This document shows, in pieces, positions 8,903-17,654 of a stretch of DNA of 64,000 bases (the first letter of the stretch is position 1; every line of letters begins with the position of its first letter). The position numbers and the translations under genes are program-made. The notes beneath the pieces are model-generated. The model was not told where the DNA came from and ran no database searches. It worked only from the letters and a program-made list of their open reading frames with translations. Origin of the DNA: JABWAJ01 sp038323375 (lineage in GTDB: Bacteria; Bacteroidota; Bacteroidia; Chitinophagales; Saprospiraceae); the NCBI GenBank assembly GCA_038323375.1, contig JBBQGV010000003.1:1-64000 (forward strand), written 5' to 3'.

Positions 8903-9517
8903 TTACCACCTCAATTCCTGTGGGCCATCCCGAACCACTTCGGGGTCATTTCCCGTGCTGTTAATGAGCGCCGAAGGCAGGATGCCGCCGGGGCCGCTGT
9001 CAATTACAACGTCCACTAATTTTTTATAAATTTCGTAGATTTCCGAAGGATCGGTATAGTATTCGATAATGTCGTCATCCGATTTAAGGGAAGTCGTCAG
9101 GATGGGGCGGCCCAGTTCCTCCACGAGATCGAGGGGCACCCGGTGGTCTGGGATCCGTACCCCGATCGTATTTTTTCTGTTTTTCAACAGCTTGGGCAGG
9201 TCATTGTTCGCTTCCAGGATAAAGGTGAACGGTCCCGGCAGGTTGTTTCGGAGCAATTTGAACGTTGGGGTATTGATGGGTTTGGTATAAATGGCAATCT
9301 GGCTGATGTCCTTGCAAATACAGGAAAGCATAGCTTTTGCCGGGTCGAGCCGGCGAAGCTGACAAATGCGTTCAACCGCCTTGTGCTGGAAAATATCGCA
9401 CCCGAGGGCATAAACGGTATCGGTCGGATAAATGATGATTCCGCCTTTGCGCAAAATCTCTACAACCTGGCTAATTTTTCTGCCTTCGGGATTGATAGGA
9501 TTGATGTTTAGAAGCAT
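8903..9517 (-). CDS. Sua5/YciO/YrdC/YwlC family, L-threonylcarbamoyladenylate synthase-type
   Basis: The 204-aa protein has the YrdC fold signature KGGIIIYPTDTVYALGCDI near the N-terminus, then a basic RLDPAKAML stretch and FTFILEAN. The family makes threonylcarbamoyl-AMP from threonine, bicarbonate and ATP for t6A modification of ANN-decoding tRNAs. The length and the absence of a Sua5 C-terminal domain also fit the YciO subgroup, whose role is less settled. It converges on the VTC gene (10 bp gap) and lies about 30 bp downstream of the AAA+ ATPase gene on the same strand. Confidence 0.8.
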   Translation of the reverse strand: MLLNINPINPEGRKISQVVEILRKGGIIIYPTDTVYALGCDIFQHKAVERICQLRRLDPAKAMLSCICKDISQIAIYTKPINTPTFKLLRNNLPGPFTFILEANNDLPKLLKNRKNTIGVRIPDHRVPLDLVEELGRPILTTSLKSDDDIIEYYTDPSEIYEIYKKLVDVVIDSGPGGILPSALINSTGNDPEVVRDGPQELRW

Positions 9518-9547
9518 GATCCGCTAATTTAGCCGCGAATCTACACA

Positions 9548-11029
9548 TCAATCCTCATCTTCGTCAAATAAATCGTCGCCGCCGAGCATATTGGCCAGTA
9601 CATCCCGGAAAGAAAAGCTGGATTCCAGTGTTTCTTTGCTCAAAATATTGAAGGTGGCAAGCCCGTGCAGGACTAACTCCATATACGTATAGACTTCGGG
9701 CCCCTGAATTTTCATGACTTGTTCCACCAATTTGCGCAAACCGGCTACTTTGTCTAATGCAGCATGGAAGTCGGCATCGCTGCAATCGTTCATCAGGTCA
9801 ATTGTATTCCCGCCGGCAAACCAGGCGCGGGTAGCGCCATAAGGGTCGCGATCCTGTCCTTTTTTGAGGCGATCCGGGTTGGAAAAGTGTTCCAGAAACA
9901 TCGTTTTGATGGCCTGATTCAACAAGACCATGGCCACTGCATAAGGCCCTTCCTGCTCACCTTCGTAGACCAATTCGACCTTGCCGGTGATGGCAGGCAC
10001 GATGCCCCAGAAATCGGTGATGCGGGTCGACGTTTTCGTTTCCCCGTTGATGAGCATGCGCCGTTCGGCAGTGCTGACTAAGTTTTCGTAAGCAGAAATG
10101 CTCAAGCGAGCCGACACGCCGCTTTTATCGTCCACCAATTCGCTGTCCCGAGCCTCAAAAGCAATGCGCTCCAGCAGAATGTGCAACACTTCCGGCACGG
10201 CAATCGCTTTTTTTTGTTCATCCGCTAATTGGGCTTCCTGATTCGTGATGCGTTGGGCAATTTCTATGGTTTTGGGGTAGTGGGTGAGAATCTGGCTTTG
10301 GATGCGGTCTTTCAGCGGCGTAATGATACTGCCCCTGTTGGTATAATCTTCCGGATTGGCAGTAAACAAAAATTCGATGTCCAACGGTAAACGAAGTTTG
10401 AATCCGCGGATTTGCAAATCGCCTTCTTCCAATATATTAAACAAAGAAACCTGAATGCGCGCTTGAAGGTCGGGCAACTCGTTGATGACAAAAATGCTGC
10501 GGTGCGCCCGGGGTACCAAGCCGAAGTGGATGACTCGTTCGTCGGAATAAGGAAGCTTGAGGGTTGCTGCTTTGATCGGATCCACATCGCCAATCAAGTC
10601 GGCCACGCTCACATCGGGGGTCGCCAATTTTTCTACATAGCGGGTGCTTCGGTGCAACCATTCCACAGGCGTTGCGTCGCCCATTTCAGCGATAAGGTCT
10701 TTGGCATACCGGGACAACGGCTGCATCGGATCGTCATTCAATTCGCTTCCGGCTACGATCGGCACATACTCATCAAGCAAGTTGACGAGCAAACGGGCGA
10801 TCCGGGTTTTTGCCTGGCCACGCAGGCCGAGCAGCAGAATATTGTGGCAAGACAAGACCGCGCGCTCGATGTCGGGCAGTACAGTATCTTCAAATCCAAT
10901 GATGCCTTCAAATACTTTTTCCTTCGATTTTAATTTACCGATCAGATTGGCTCTCAATTCTGCTTTGATAGAGCGCGGTTGGTATCCACTTGCTTTCAAC
11001 TCGCCAAGCGTTACGGCCCGATTTGTCAT
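9548..11029 (-). CDS. MoxR/magnesium-chelatase-type AAA+ ATPase
   Basis: A 493-aa protein. Walker A is GLRGQAKT (residues 68-75). The Walker B segment reads IFVINELPD, with Asn in place of the usual Asp, and FLFTANPED is the sensor-1 region. The layout matches the ATPase subunit (BchI/MoxR-like) of chelatase-type machines, which usually work with a von Willebrand A partner to insert metals or remodel proteins. No VWA gene is in the window. The C-terminus is acidic (GGDDLFDEDED). The gene is divergent from a lipoprotein gene. Confidence 0.78.
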   Translation of the reverse strand: MTNRAVTLGELKASGYQPRSIKAELRANLIGKLKSKEKVFEGIIGFEDTVLPDIERAVLSCHNILLLGLRGQAKTRIARLLVNLLDEYVPIVAGSELNDDPMQPLSRYAKDLIAEMGDATPVEWLHRSTRYVEKLATPDVSVADLIGDVDPIKAATLKLPYSDERVIHFGLVPRAHRSIFVINELPDLQARIQVSLFNILEEGDLQIRGFKLRLPLDIEFLFTANPEDYTNRGSIITPLKDRIQSQILTHYPKTIEIAQRITNQEAQLADEQKKAIAVPEVLHILLERIAFEARDSELVDDKSGVSARLSISAYENLVSTAERRMLINGETKTSTRITDFWGIVPAITGKVELVYEGEQEGPYAVAMVLLNQAIKTMFLEHFSNPDRLKKGQDRDPYGATRAWFAGGNTIDLMNDCSDADFHAALDKVAGLRKLVEQVMKIQGPEVYTYMELVLHGLATFNILSKETLESSFSFRDVLANMLGGDDLFDEDED

Positions 11030-11153
11030 ATTGCTGTTTGGTTGGATGATTGAAATAAAGATTTTGAAACGTTTAAACCAAGGGATAGTTTTTGAAAATG
11101 AGGCCCGGCTTTGTTTTTTCTGCCCGGCATCTTCTACTTTGTCTGAATTGGCT

Positions 11154-11161
11154 TACTTTTG
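11154..11161 (+). promoter_or_regulatory. TAnnTTTG -7 element before lipoprotein gene
   Basis: TACTTTTG matches the Bacteroidota -7 element and lies 35 nt before the ATG at 11196. A TTTG exists upstream, but the spacing is short (12 nt), so only the -7 part is supported. Confidence 0.42.
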
Positions 11162-11195
11162 GGTTCAATTTATCGAAAAACTTAAATATCCGACT

Positions 11196-11954
11196 ATGAA
11201 AAAATGGATGTTCCTGTTAGTATGTACCTGTTCTCTTTTCCTTACCGGGTGTATCAATATCCTGGAGGAGGTATTCCTGAACCGAGATGGTTCCGGCAAA
11301 TACACGATTACCATGGATATGAGCGAAATGATGAGCAATCCGATGATGAAAGGAGCTTTGCAGGGAGCCGCGGAGGAAGCGCCGGAAGGCACGATCCCTG
11401 AAAAGCTCGAAAAAGACACCGTCATGCGCTATACGGATATGGCCAAGCCCGGCCAGTTGACAGCAGCAGACGCCCGTTTGTTGAAAGACGTTGTAATGAA
11501 GATGAAGATGAGCGAGTCGAAAAATGAAATGTTCATTACGATAGATATGCCCTTTAAGCACATTGACGAACTGGCTAAAATTGGCGAAGCCATGCAGAAA
11601 ATTCAACCCGAAGAAGGGGATGAAGCTGCCGGACCCCTTGGAGGAATGGGCGCTATAGGCGGCATGGCCTCTTCTGAAAAGCAGTTTGAACTGAACAAAA
11701 AAACGTTGGTTCGTTTGCCGGTAGCCACTCAGGCACAGATGATGAAAGAAATGTTTGGCGAAGAACAGATGGAAATGGCGAAAATGCTGTTTGGATCGGC
11801 CACTTACAAAACGGTGTATCACTTGCCGGGCAAAGTGAAAAAAGCAAAAATTGCCGGCGCAGTTGTGGATGGCAATACGGTCACCGTAAGCAATGGTTTT
11901 ATTGACATTCTGGAAGGCAAAGCCAAATTTGACGGTGAGATCAAATTCAAATAA
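11196..11954 (+). CDS. hypothetical lipoprotein
   Basis: The frame is open much further upstream, but that stretch is antisense to the AAA+ ATPase gene; the ATG at 11196 starts a signal peptide with lipobox LTGC (MKKWMFLLVCTCSLFLTGC). The mature protein (about 234 aa) is Met-rich with repeated short charged helices (DMSEMMSNPMMKG, KMKMSESKNE) and a C-terminal beta-like part. I do not recognise a family. It sits 5 bp upstream of another unrecognised small gene, probably in one transcript. A TAnnTTTG element 35 nt upstream supports this start. Confidence 0.75.
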   Translation: MKKWMFLLVCTCSLFLTGCINILEEVFLNRDGSGKYTITMDMSEMMSNPMMKGALQGAAEEAPEGTIPEKLEKDTVMRYTDMAKPGQLTAADARLLKDVVMKMKMSESKNEMFITIDMPFKHIDELAKIGEAMQKIQPEEGDEAAGPLGGMGAIGGMASSEKQFELNKKTLVRLPVATQAQMMKEMFGEEQMEMAKMLFGSATYKTVYHLPGKVKKAKIAGAVVDGNTVTVSNGFIDILEGKAKFDGEIKFK

Positions 11955-11959
11955 AAGCT

Positions 11960-12385
11960 ATGATTGACAAACTCATGCGATCCTTGCAGGATGCGGGCGA
12001 TATGCTGCGCGACCAGGCAAATTCCTTCAAAGAAGGCGCCAAAGACAAAGGCTATCAGATTATTGATGACTGGTTGCAAATTTTTCCGAAGCTGGAAATC
12101 TATGGGCTGGAAATTACCAGTTTCTCGCTGAGTGTAGCAATCAGCCCTTCTTTGGAGGTGGAATTGCGTGGCAAAAACGCTAACTTTTCGCAAGAGCGCC
12201 TACAGCAAATTCTTGATGAAAACAAGAAGAGCACTGCCATGACTTCGGTTTTTAGTACCATCAAAACTGCGTATGCCTTGCATCGAAGGGCTTATGCGAC
12301 CTTGCGCGATCCGCTGATCGTCAAAATCCGGATCCGCATCTCTCCTGAAATAAAGGTGATTATTGGAATGCCTACGATGGAGTAG
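11960..12385 (+). CDS. hypothetical protein
   Basis: A 141-aa soluble protein with no signal peptide. The first 40 residues form an amphipathic helix (DKLMRSLQDAGDMLRDQ), followed by beta-rich sequence (LEIYGLEITSFSLSVAISPS) and a C-terminal IRIRISPEIKVIIGMP strand. The family is not recognised. Its start lies 5 bp after the upstream lipoprotein stop, so the two are probably co-expressed. Downstream it converges on the broken xisI gene. Confidence 0.65.
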   Translation: MIDKLMRSLQDAGDMLRDQANSFKEGAKDKGYQIIDDWLQIFPKLEIYGLEITSFSLSVAISPSLEVELRGKNANFSQERLQQILDENKKSTAMTSVFSTIKTAYALHRRAYATLRDPLIVKIRIRISPEIKVIIGMPTME

Positions 12386-12441
12386 GGTGTTTTCATGGAG
12401 TAGATCACAGTACCACAACCACGATACTATGGTGGAAGGTT

Positions 12442-12785
12442 TTAAGCAACCGCAAAGCCTTCCACCCATTCTCTTTCGATAGGGGATTTAAAGCCAAGTA
12501 CGATGTCTTGTTGGGGAATACCGCGCTTCATTAATTCTTTAGCGATGGAGAGGTCTGTCCCATCATGCTGAACCCACACCTTTCCATCTGGTTTTACATC
12601 AATATGCACAAAGCTCCCGTAGTGCCACTGACGATTGTTCCAGCCAACTGACATTAAAATGTAGTGGCCTTTTTTTTGTCTATAATGATTTGATTTTCAA
12701 TGTCTTTGAAAGAAGGGTTCGCAATACCCCCGATTTCTTCAACAAGCTCTTGAACGATGTTATTATGAGATGTTACCTTATCCAT
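12442..12785 (-). pseudogene. xisI: xisI-like gene, frameshifted
   Basis: The C-terminal 70 residues (12442-12654) match the XisI family (MSVGWNNRQWHYGSFVHIDV, then DIVLGFKSP and a terminal GFAVA). The missing N-terminus is in another frame: ATG at 12785 gives MDKVTSHNNIVQELVEE and continues through QIIIDKKK, then shifts at a run of eight A (minus strand, about 12670-12677). Nine A would restore one frame of about 114 codons, the normal family length. XisI is known as a companion of XisH, first named for excision of the cyanobacterial fdxN element. Its start overlaps the xisH stop, as in intact pairs. A homopolymer sequencing error alone could explain this gene, but its partner has two further lesions. 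Confidence 0.8.
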
Positions 12786-13188
12786 TTTTTAACAATTGGA
12801 TTGAATTCGTCGTAAATTAGAATACTGATTCCGGTTTCTTCCATGAGTTCTACAAAAAATACTTCCTAAAAAAAACGATCGTAAAAAACAGCAGGAATCG
12901 CCAGATACAATTTACGATCAGGTTCTTCTTTTTTCAACGCAAGCCGGTATCGAATGAACTGGCCGGTAGCTTGATCCAAATCTTGCAAATCTGACATGCC
13001 TGAGAATGTCTTGATTTCCACCGCAATTTTATCGGCACCTCGTTGCGCTCCAATTATAAGGCGCTCCGCGCCGAGTCAATGTACGCCTTTCGGCCACCCA
13101 TAGGAACCTGATAAGGATCAGCAGTGATCGTCCACCCATCGTTTTCAAGCGCCTCGCGCACAAGGTTATGAAATTTGTCTCTTGCCAT
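12773..13188 (-). pseudogene. xisH: xisH-like gene, frameshift plus nonsense
   Basis: Reading from the ATG at 13188 gives MARDKFHNLVREALENDGWTITADPYQVPMGGRKAYID, typical of XisH, a protein with a restriction-endonuclease-like fold. One base is missing near 13076, after which the +1 frame continues LGAERLIIGAQRGADKIAVEIKTF, the conserved VEIK core. Near 12866 an in-frame TAG follows DRFF; the same frame then resumes as EVFFVELMEETGISILIYDE and ends at 12773. With one base restored and the TAG read as a sense codon it would be a normal XisH of about 138 aa. Two independent lesions argue for genuine decay. Confidence 0.8.
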
Positions 13189-13258
13189 GTTCTTATAGTA
13201 CAAAAATACGGGTAATATTCGGTTTGAAGTAAATAATTATTATCGGATGTCATCATAT

Positions 13259-13978
13259 TCACGCCAATCCCAGCACATCCGGCATCTCAAAACACCCGGT
13301 TTTTCCAACGATCCACTCCGCAGCAACCAGCGCCCCCTGTGCAAAACCTTCCCGCGAGTGCGCCTCGTGCCGTATTGTAATGGTATCAATGGAACTGGCA
13401 TAATGCACCTCGTGGGTGCCAGGCATCTCACCGATTCTTTCCGAAAGGATGGATAATTCATCAGGGACATCCGAGACTGTATTTACCCATTTTTGCTTTT
13501 TCGGATGGTTGGCAATCAGGTCTTCCGCCAGTGTAATGGCAGTGCCGCTGGGCGCATCTAATTTATGGATGTGGTGAATTTCGAGCAATCCGGGTTCATA
13601 CTGCGGGTAATTGGCCATCAACCGGGCCAATTGCCGGTTCAGGGCAAAGAACAGGTTCACCCCAATGCTAAAATTGGAAGCAAACAAAAAAGCGCCTTTC
13701 CTGCTTTCGCAAAGCGCCTTTACCTCCCTGAGCCGATCCAACCAGCCCGTGGTGCCGCAAATAACCGGCACACCAGCTTCCAGACATCGGCAAATGTTAT
13801 CGAACGCGCTTTCCGGTCTGGAAAACTCAATGGCAACGTCCACCGCCTTCAGCCGCGCTGCATTCAGGTCTCCGGTGTTGTTCTGGTCTATTATTAATAC
13901 AACCGAATGCCCGGCTGCAAGGGCTAAACGCTCAATGGTTTTTCCCATTTTCCCGTATCCGATGAGGGCGATGTTCAT
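13259..13978 (-). CDS. dapB: 4-hydroxy-tetrahydrodipicolinate reductase
   Basis: This 239-aa enzyme reduces (hydroxy)tetrahydrodipicolinate with NAD(P)H in the lysine/diaminopimelate pathway, in the cytoplasm. The N-terminal dinucleotide-binding loop is MNIALIGYGKMGKTIE. The C-terminal substrate domain carries the family signature EIHHIHKLDAPSGTA with the active-site His pair and Lys. The length fits the short Bacteroidota form. It lies downstream of mutS on the same strand with a 157-bp gap that holds an imperfect palindrome; the decayed xisH follows it. Confidence 0.95.
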   Translation of the reverse strand: MNIALIGYGKMGKTIERLALAAGHSVVLIIDQNNTGDLNAARLKAVDVAIEFSRPESAFDNICRCLEAGVPVICGTTGWLDRLREVKALCESRKGAFLFASNFSIGVNLFFALNRQLARLMANYPQYEPGLLEIHHIHKLDAPSGTAITLAEDLIANHPKKQKWVNTVSDVPDELSILSERIGEMPGTHEVHYASSIDTITIRHEAHSREGFAQGALVAAEWIVGKTGCFEMPDVLGLA

Positions 13979-14032
13979 TTTTAAGGCGGATTTGATTAGT
14001 TGAGTATTTGAGGATTGGGGTAGAATAAATAG

Positions 14033-14134
14033 TTGGCGGGAAGCAGTTGGCAGTTGGCAGGATTGATTTCGTTTCGGATGAAAATTTAGGTTTCATTGCA
14101 ACCAGAATGCTCCTGCCAACTCAAGCCCTGCCAA
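14033..14134. repeat. imperfect inverted repeat between mutS and dapB
   Basis: A left arm with repeated AGTTGGC units (ending CAGTTGGCAGG) pairs with a right arm CCTGCCAACTCAAGCCCTGCCAACC ending just before the mutS stop region. It probably forms the 3' hairpin of the mutS transcript. No T-run was seen, so classic intrinsic termination is not certain. Nothing else is seen in this gap. Confidence 0.45.
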
Positions 14135-14135
14135 C

Positions 14136-16799
14136 CTACTCTTCTTCTACCATTTTCTTCAGCTCGCTCAAGCGCATCATGCACTCGATGGGGGTCATGC
14201 CGTTGAGATCAAGCGACTGGAGTGCGGCACGAATTTTTCCGACAGAAGGATCCACGGTTTCAAAAATACTGAGCTGGATGGCCGGATCTACCGAGATAGC
14301 GCTGGTTTTGGCTTTGCGCACTTTAGGCCCCTGAACTTTGTCGCTGTCGGTTTCGATGTGCTTTTGCTCTAATTGTTCCATGATTTGCCCGGCTCGATCA
14401 ACGATAGGCCGCGGCATGCCCGCCATTCGCGCCACGTGGATGCCAAAACTGTGCTGGCTGCCCCCAGGCACTAACTTGCGCAGAAAAACAACTTTTTGGC
14501 CGAGTTCTTTCACGGCTACATTGTAGTTTTTGATGCGGGGCAATTTGCTTTCCAGCTCGCTAAGCTCGTGGTAGTGCGTCGCAAACAGGGTTTTGGGGCG
14601 GGCAAACCCGTTATTGTGCAAATACTCTGCTATGGCCCAGGCAATGGAAATGCCGTCGTACGTGCTGGTTCCCCGGCCAATTTCATCCAAAAGAATCAGG
14701 CTCCGATCCGACACATTGTTCATGATGCTGGACGTTTCATTCATCTCCACCATGAACGTTGATTCGCCGGAAGAAATATTATCAGAGGCGCCAACGCGGG
14801 TGAAAACCTTATCCAAAAGGCCGATGCGCGCGCTTTTTGCCGGTACGAAGCTGCCCATTTGGGCCATCAGACAAATCAGCGCAGTTTGGCGCAGCAAGGC
14901 CGATTTTCCAGCCATATTGGGGCCGGTAATCATCAGAATCTGTTGATCTTCGTTGTCTAAAAAGACATCGTTGGGCACATATTCCACACCGGGCTCTAAT
15001 TGCTGTTCAATGACCGGATGCCTGCCCCCTTTGATGTCAATCACCAGCGAATCATCCATTTGTGGGCGGCAGTACTGGTTTTTTTCGGCAATTCGGGCAA
15101 ACGCAATCAGGCAATCTAATTGGGCGATCAGCGCAGCATTGTGCTGCACCGGCTGGATGTAATCGTTCAGAGAAAAGACCAATTGTTCAAAAAGGCGGAC
15201 TTCCAATTCCAGAATCCGTTCTTCGGCACCCAGAATTTTCGCCTCTAAGGTTTTTAGTTCTTCCGTGATGAAGCGCTCGCCGTTGCTCAATGTTTGCTTG
15301 CGGATCCATTCGGGCGGCGTTTGGTCTTTGTATTTGTTCGTCACTTCAAGGTAATAGCCGAAAACGCTGTTATAACCGATTTTTAAACTGGAAATGCCGG
15401 TGCGCGTGATTTCTGCCTGCTGGATTTCGAGCAGCAATTCTTTGCTGTTGTTGATGACGTGCCGTAATTCGTCCAATTCCGGGGAACAACCTTCGGCAAT
15501 GACACCGCCTTTGGCAATATTAACGGGCGGGTCTTCCACCAATTGCCGTTCGATTTCCTGGCGCAGCAAATGGCAGGGGTTCAAGCCTTCTGCCACTTTT
15601 TGCAAAAACAAATTTTCGCTCGCTGCCAGGGCATTTTTGATGGGATCGATGGCGCTCAATGCCCGCTTGAGCTGTACGGCTTCCCTGGGATTGATTTTCC
15701 CGAGCGGGACTTTGGAAATCAGCCGCTCTAAGTCGCCAATTTGCCGGATTTGGTGTTCGATGTCCGAGCGCAGCGTCTGTTCTTTCAGGAAATACGCGAC
15801 CATATCCAACCGGGCTTCGATGGCTTGCTGCGATTTCAATGGGAGTACGACCCATTTTTTGAGCAACCGGGCACCCATAGGCGAAATGGTATGATCCAGA
15901 ATCTGCAACAAGGACACCCCGGTTTCATGGGGCGAACGGATCAGTTCTAAGTTGCGGATGGTGAAGCGGTCTAACCACACGTATTTTTCCGGCTGAATCC
16001 GGCTAAGGGCGCTGATGTGACGCAGGTTTCGATTTTCTGTCGTCGCCAGATAGTGCAGGGCACCGCCTGCTGCGACCTGAGCCAATTCCAGTTCTTCTAC
16101 CCCAAAACCTTTCAGACCATGCACTTCAAAGTGGGCCAGCAATTTTTCGCGGGCGTAGTCTATGGTATAAATCCAGTCGTCGAGCGCAAAGGTGTAATGG
16201 CGATCGCCAAAACGCCGTTCAAACTCCTTTTTCGCCCCTTTTGAAAACAAAACCTCAGAAGGGTTGAAGCTTTGCAGTAGCTTGTCGGCGTAAGAAAAAT
16301 CACCTTCACAAACTAAAAATTCGCCGGTCGAAATGTCCAAAAAAGCCATGCCCAGCATGTCGTTTTTGCCAAAATATAAGGAAGCAAGGTAGTTGTTGGT
16401 TTTATGATCGAGCAGTTTATCGTCTATCGCTACGCCTGGCGTTACCACTTCCGTTACCCCGCGTTTGACAATTTTTTTCAGCGGACTCGGCTTCTCCAAC
16501 TGTTCGCAGATGGCTACGCGGTAGCCTGCGCGCACCAATCGGGGCAGGTACACATCCACAGAGTGGAAGGGGAAACCGGCTAATTCCACGTCGGCACCGC
16601 CATTGTTGCGTTTGGTGAGTACAATACCGAGGGCTTTGGATGCTGCAATGGCATCTTCACCGAAAGTTTCGTAAAAATCACCTACGCGGAACAGCAGGAT
16701 GGCGTCCGGGTACTTCATTTTTACCGTTGCATACTGCTGCATCAGCGGCGTCACTTTGCTGGCCTCGTCGGCGGTCGCAGTTAATTTTTCTTTTGCCAA
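14136..16799 (-). CDS. mutS: DNA mismatch repair protein MutS
   Basis: The 887-aa protein has all MutS domains. The mismatch-wedge motif is FYE (F42, Y43, E44) within RVGDFYETFGEDA. The ABC-type ATPase has Walker A GPNMAGKS (626-633), signature region SSGESTFMVEM, and Walker B DEIGRGTSTYDG. A C-terminal helix-turn-helix/dimer region ends ELKKMVEEE. It recognises mispaired and small-loop DNA and recruits MutL. The stand-alone gene has a TAnnTTTG element (TATCTTTG, minus strand) 26 nt before the start, back to back with a similar element for the ferredoxin side. Confidence 0.97.
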   Translation of the reverse strand: MAKEKLTATADEASKVTPLMQQYATVKMKYPDAILLFRVGDFYETFGEDAIAASKALGIVLTKRNNGGADVELAGFPFHSVDVYLPRLVRAGYRVAICEQLEKPSPLKKIVKRGVTEVVTPGVAIDDKLLDHKTNNYLASLYFGKNDMLGMAFLDISTGEFLVCEGDFSYADKLLQSFNPSEVLFSKGAKKEFERRFGDRHYTFALDDWIYTIDYAREKLLAHFEVHGLKGFGVEELELAQVAAGGALHYLATTENRNLRHISALSRIQPEKYVWLDRFTIRNLELIRSPHETGVSLLQILDHTISPMGARLLKKWVVLPLKSQQAIEARLDMVAYFLKEQTLRSDIEHQIRQIGDLERLISKVPLGKINPREAVQLKRALSAIDPIKNALAASENLFLQKVAEGLNPCHLLRQEIERQLVEDPPVNIAKGGVIAEGCSPELDELRHVINNSKELLLEIQQAEITRTGISSLKIGYNSVFGYYLEVTNKYKDQTPPEWIRKQTLSNGERFITEELKTLEAKILGAEERILELEVRLFEQLVFSLNDYIQPVQHNAALIAQLDCLIAFARIAEKNQYCRPQMDDSLVIDIKGGRHPVIEQQLEPGVEYVPNDVFLDNEDQQILMITGPNMAGKSALLRQTALICLMAQMGSFVPAKSARIGLLDKVFTRVGASDNISSGESTFMVEMNETSSIMNNVSDRSLILLDEIGRGTSTYDGISIAWAIAEYLHNNGFARPKTLFATHYHELSELESKLPRIKNYNVAVKELGQKVVFLRKLVPGGSQHSFGIHVARMAGMPRPIVDRAGQIMEQLEQKHIETDSDKVQGPKVRKAKTSAISVDPAIQLSIFETVDPSVGKIRAALQSLDLNGMTPIECMMRLSELKKMVEEE

Positions 16800-16824
16800 G
16801 ATGCTTATGATTTTTCAAACTGGC

Positions 16825-16853
16825 CAAAGATAAGGAATATCGCTTTATCTTTG
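16825..16853. promoter_or_regulatory. divergent TAnnTTTG pair, mutS / ferredoxin side
   Basis: TATCTTTG occurs on the minus strand (16832-16825, towards mutS) and on the plus strand (16846-16853, towards the ferredoxin). The two -7 elements lie 13 bp apart. Neither has a clear TTTG at the -33 spacing. Divergent, possibly competing transcription is an inference. Confidence 0.42.
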
Positions 16854-16871
16854 CGCCCGCAAACCATTAAG

Positions 16872-17030
16872 AGCTTGTTCGTGTTTACGTGATCGAGCGA
16901 GGGCGAGGAATTTTTTATTTTAGACAAAGCGATTTTTGTATACGCAGCCAGCAGTTGCGGCGAAAAAAATCAATGCAGTATAAAATAAAATTTACCGTCA
17001 GTAGCCGATTGACGGAAATCCGAACAAGCT
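16872..17030. mobile_element. 159-bp element with 10-bp terminal inverted repeats (MITE-like)
   Basis: The element is bounded by AGCTTGTTCG and its exact complement CGAACAAGCT. It has no coding sequence and is AT-rich inside, with an inner CCGTCA/TGACGG hairpin near the right end. It fills most of the 5' region between the mutS promoter and the ferredoxin gene. It could be a non-autonomous insertion or a structured leader RNA closed by this stem. A target duplication is not clear (TTA-like flanks on both sides). Confidence 0.4.
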
Positions 17031-17072
17031 TTAGGGTTGGCAAGTGTTTTAAGAAAAAAACAAGCGGAAGAT

Positions 17073-17420
17073 ATGGCCATCATGATTACGGATGAGTGCA
17101 TCAATTGCGGTGCCTGTGAACCGGAGTGTCCAAATAATGCCATTTATGAAGGCGGCGTGGAATGGGCCATCGCCGACGGCTCAACGGTAGAAGGCGTTTA
17201 CGTGCTGGAAGACGGAAGAGAAGTGGATGTAAAAGTCAAGCAGTCGCCCGTTTCGGATGATTTTTATTTCATTGTTCCCGATAAATGCACCGAATGTGTG
17301 GGCTTCCACGAAGAGCCTCAATGCGCGGCGGTTTGCCCGGTAGATTGTTGTGTTCCAGACCCGGAAAGGGTGGAGACGGAAGACATGTTGTTGGGAAGAA
17401 AAGAGCGGCTGCATTTATGA
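17073..17420 (+). CDS. 2[4Fe-4S] dicluster ferredoxin
   Basis: A 115-aa protein with two cluster motifs: CINCGACEPECP (C9, C12, C15, C19) and CTECVGFHEEPQCAAVCPVDCC, with an eight-residue insert between second and third Cys as in Alvin/Allochromatium-type ferredoxins. The central insertion of about 45 residues and the C-terminal VDCCVPDPE are usual for this bacterial type. It carries single electrons in the cytoplasm; partners are not evident from neighbours. The frame is open 36 nt further upstream, but MAIMITDECINC gives the normal family N-terminus. Its stop overlaps the convergent antitoxin-like gene. Confidence 0.9.
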   Translation: MAIMITDECINCGACEPECPNNAIYEGGVEWAIADGSTVEGVYVLEDGREVDVKVKQSPVSDDFYFIVPDKCTECVGFHEEPQCAAVCPVDCCVPDPERVETEDMLLGRKERLHL

Positions 17421-17564
17421 TGGCGAGGTATATTTTTTCCTAAGCCTTTCCATAACTTCCTTATGCGGAATCCCTTGTCCGGTTTCTAACTGCTGGATAG
17501 CTATTTCGATACGGGCTTTTTGGGCTTCGCTCAATTCATCCCAAAAATCATTCTGGCTATTCAT
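17415..17564 (-). CDS. small orphan antitoxin-like protein
   Basis: A 49-aa open frame: MNSQNDFWDELSEAQKARIE followed by ETGQGIPHKEVMERLRKKY. The pattern of a helical acidic start, a 'G..I.H.EVM' turn and a basic tail is common in small antitoxins paired with ParE/RelE toxins. No toxin gene lies beside it; its end overlaps the ferredoxin stop by a few bases on the opposite strand. The frame is open upstream with no better start. It may be an orphan remnant or an accessory gene. Confidence 0.5.
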   Translation of the reverse strand: MNSQNDFWDELSEAQKARIEIAIQQLETGQGIPHKEVMERLRKKYTSPS

Positions 17565-17654
17565 ATCCGCTTCGACTGTATAATCAAAATTTGTAATAAA
17601 TTAAACAACCCGAACACCTTCATAAACCCCCTCCATCAATAATTCACATTGCAC

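Noticed and set aside
10644..11195. Long N-terminal extension of the lipoprotein gene
   Set aside because: The frame is open but lies antisense to the AAA+ ATPase gene and would bury a clear lipoprotein signal peptide; the start at 11196 is used.
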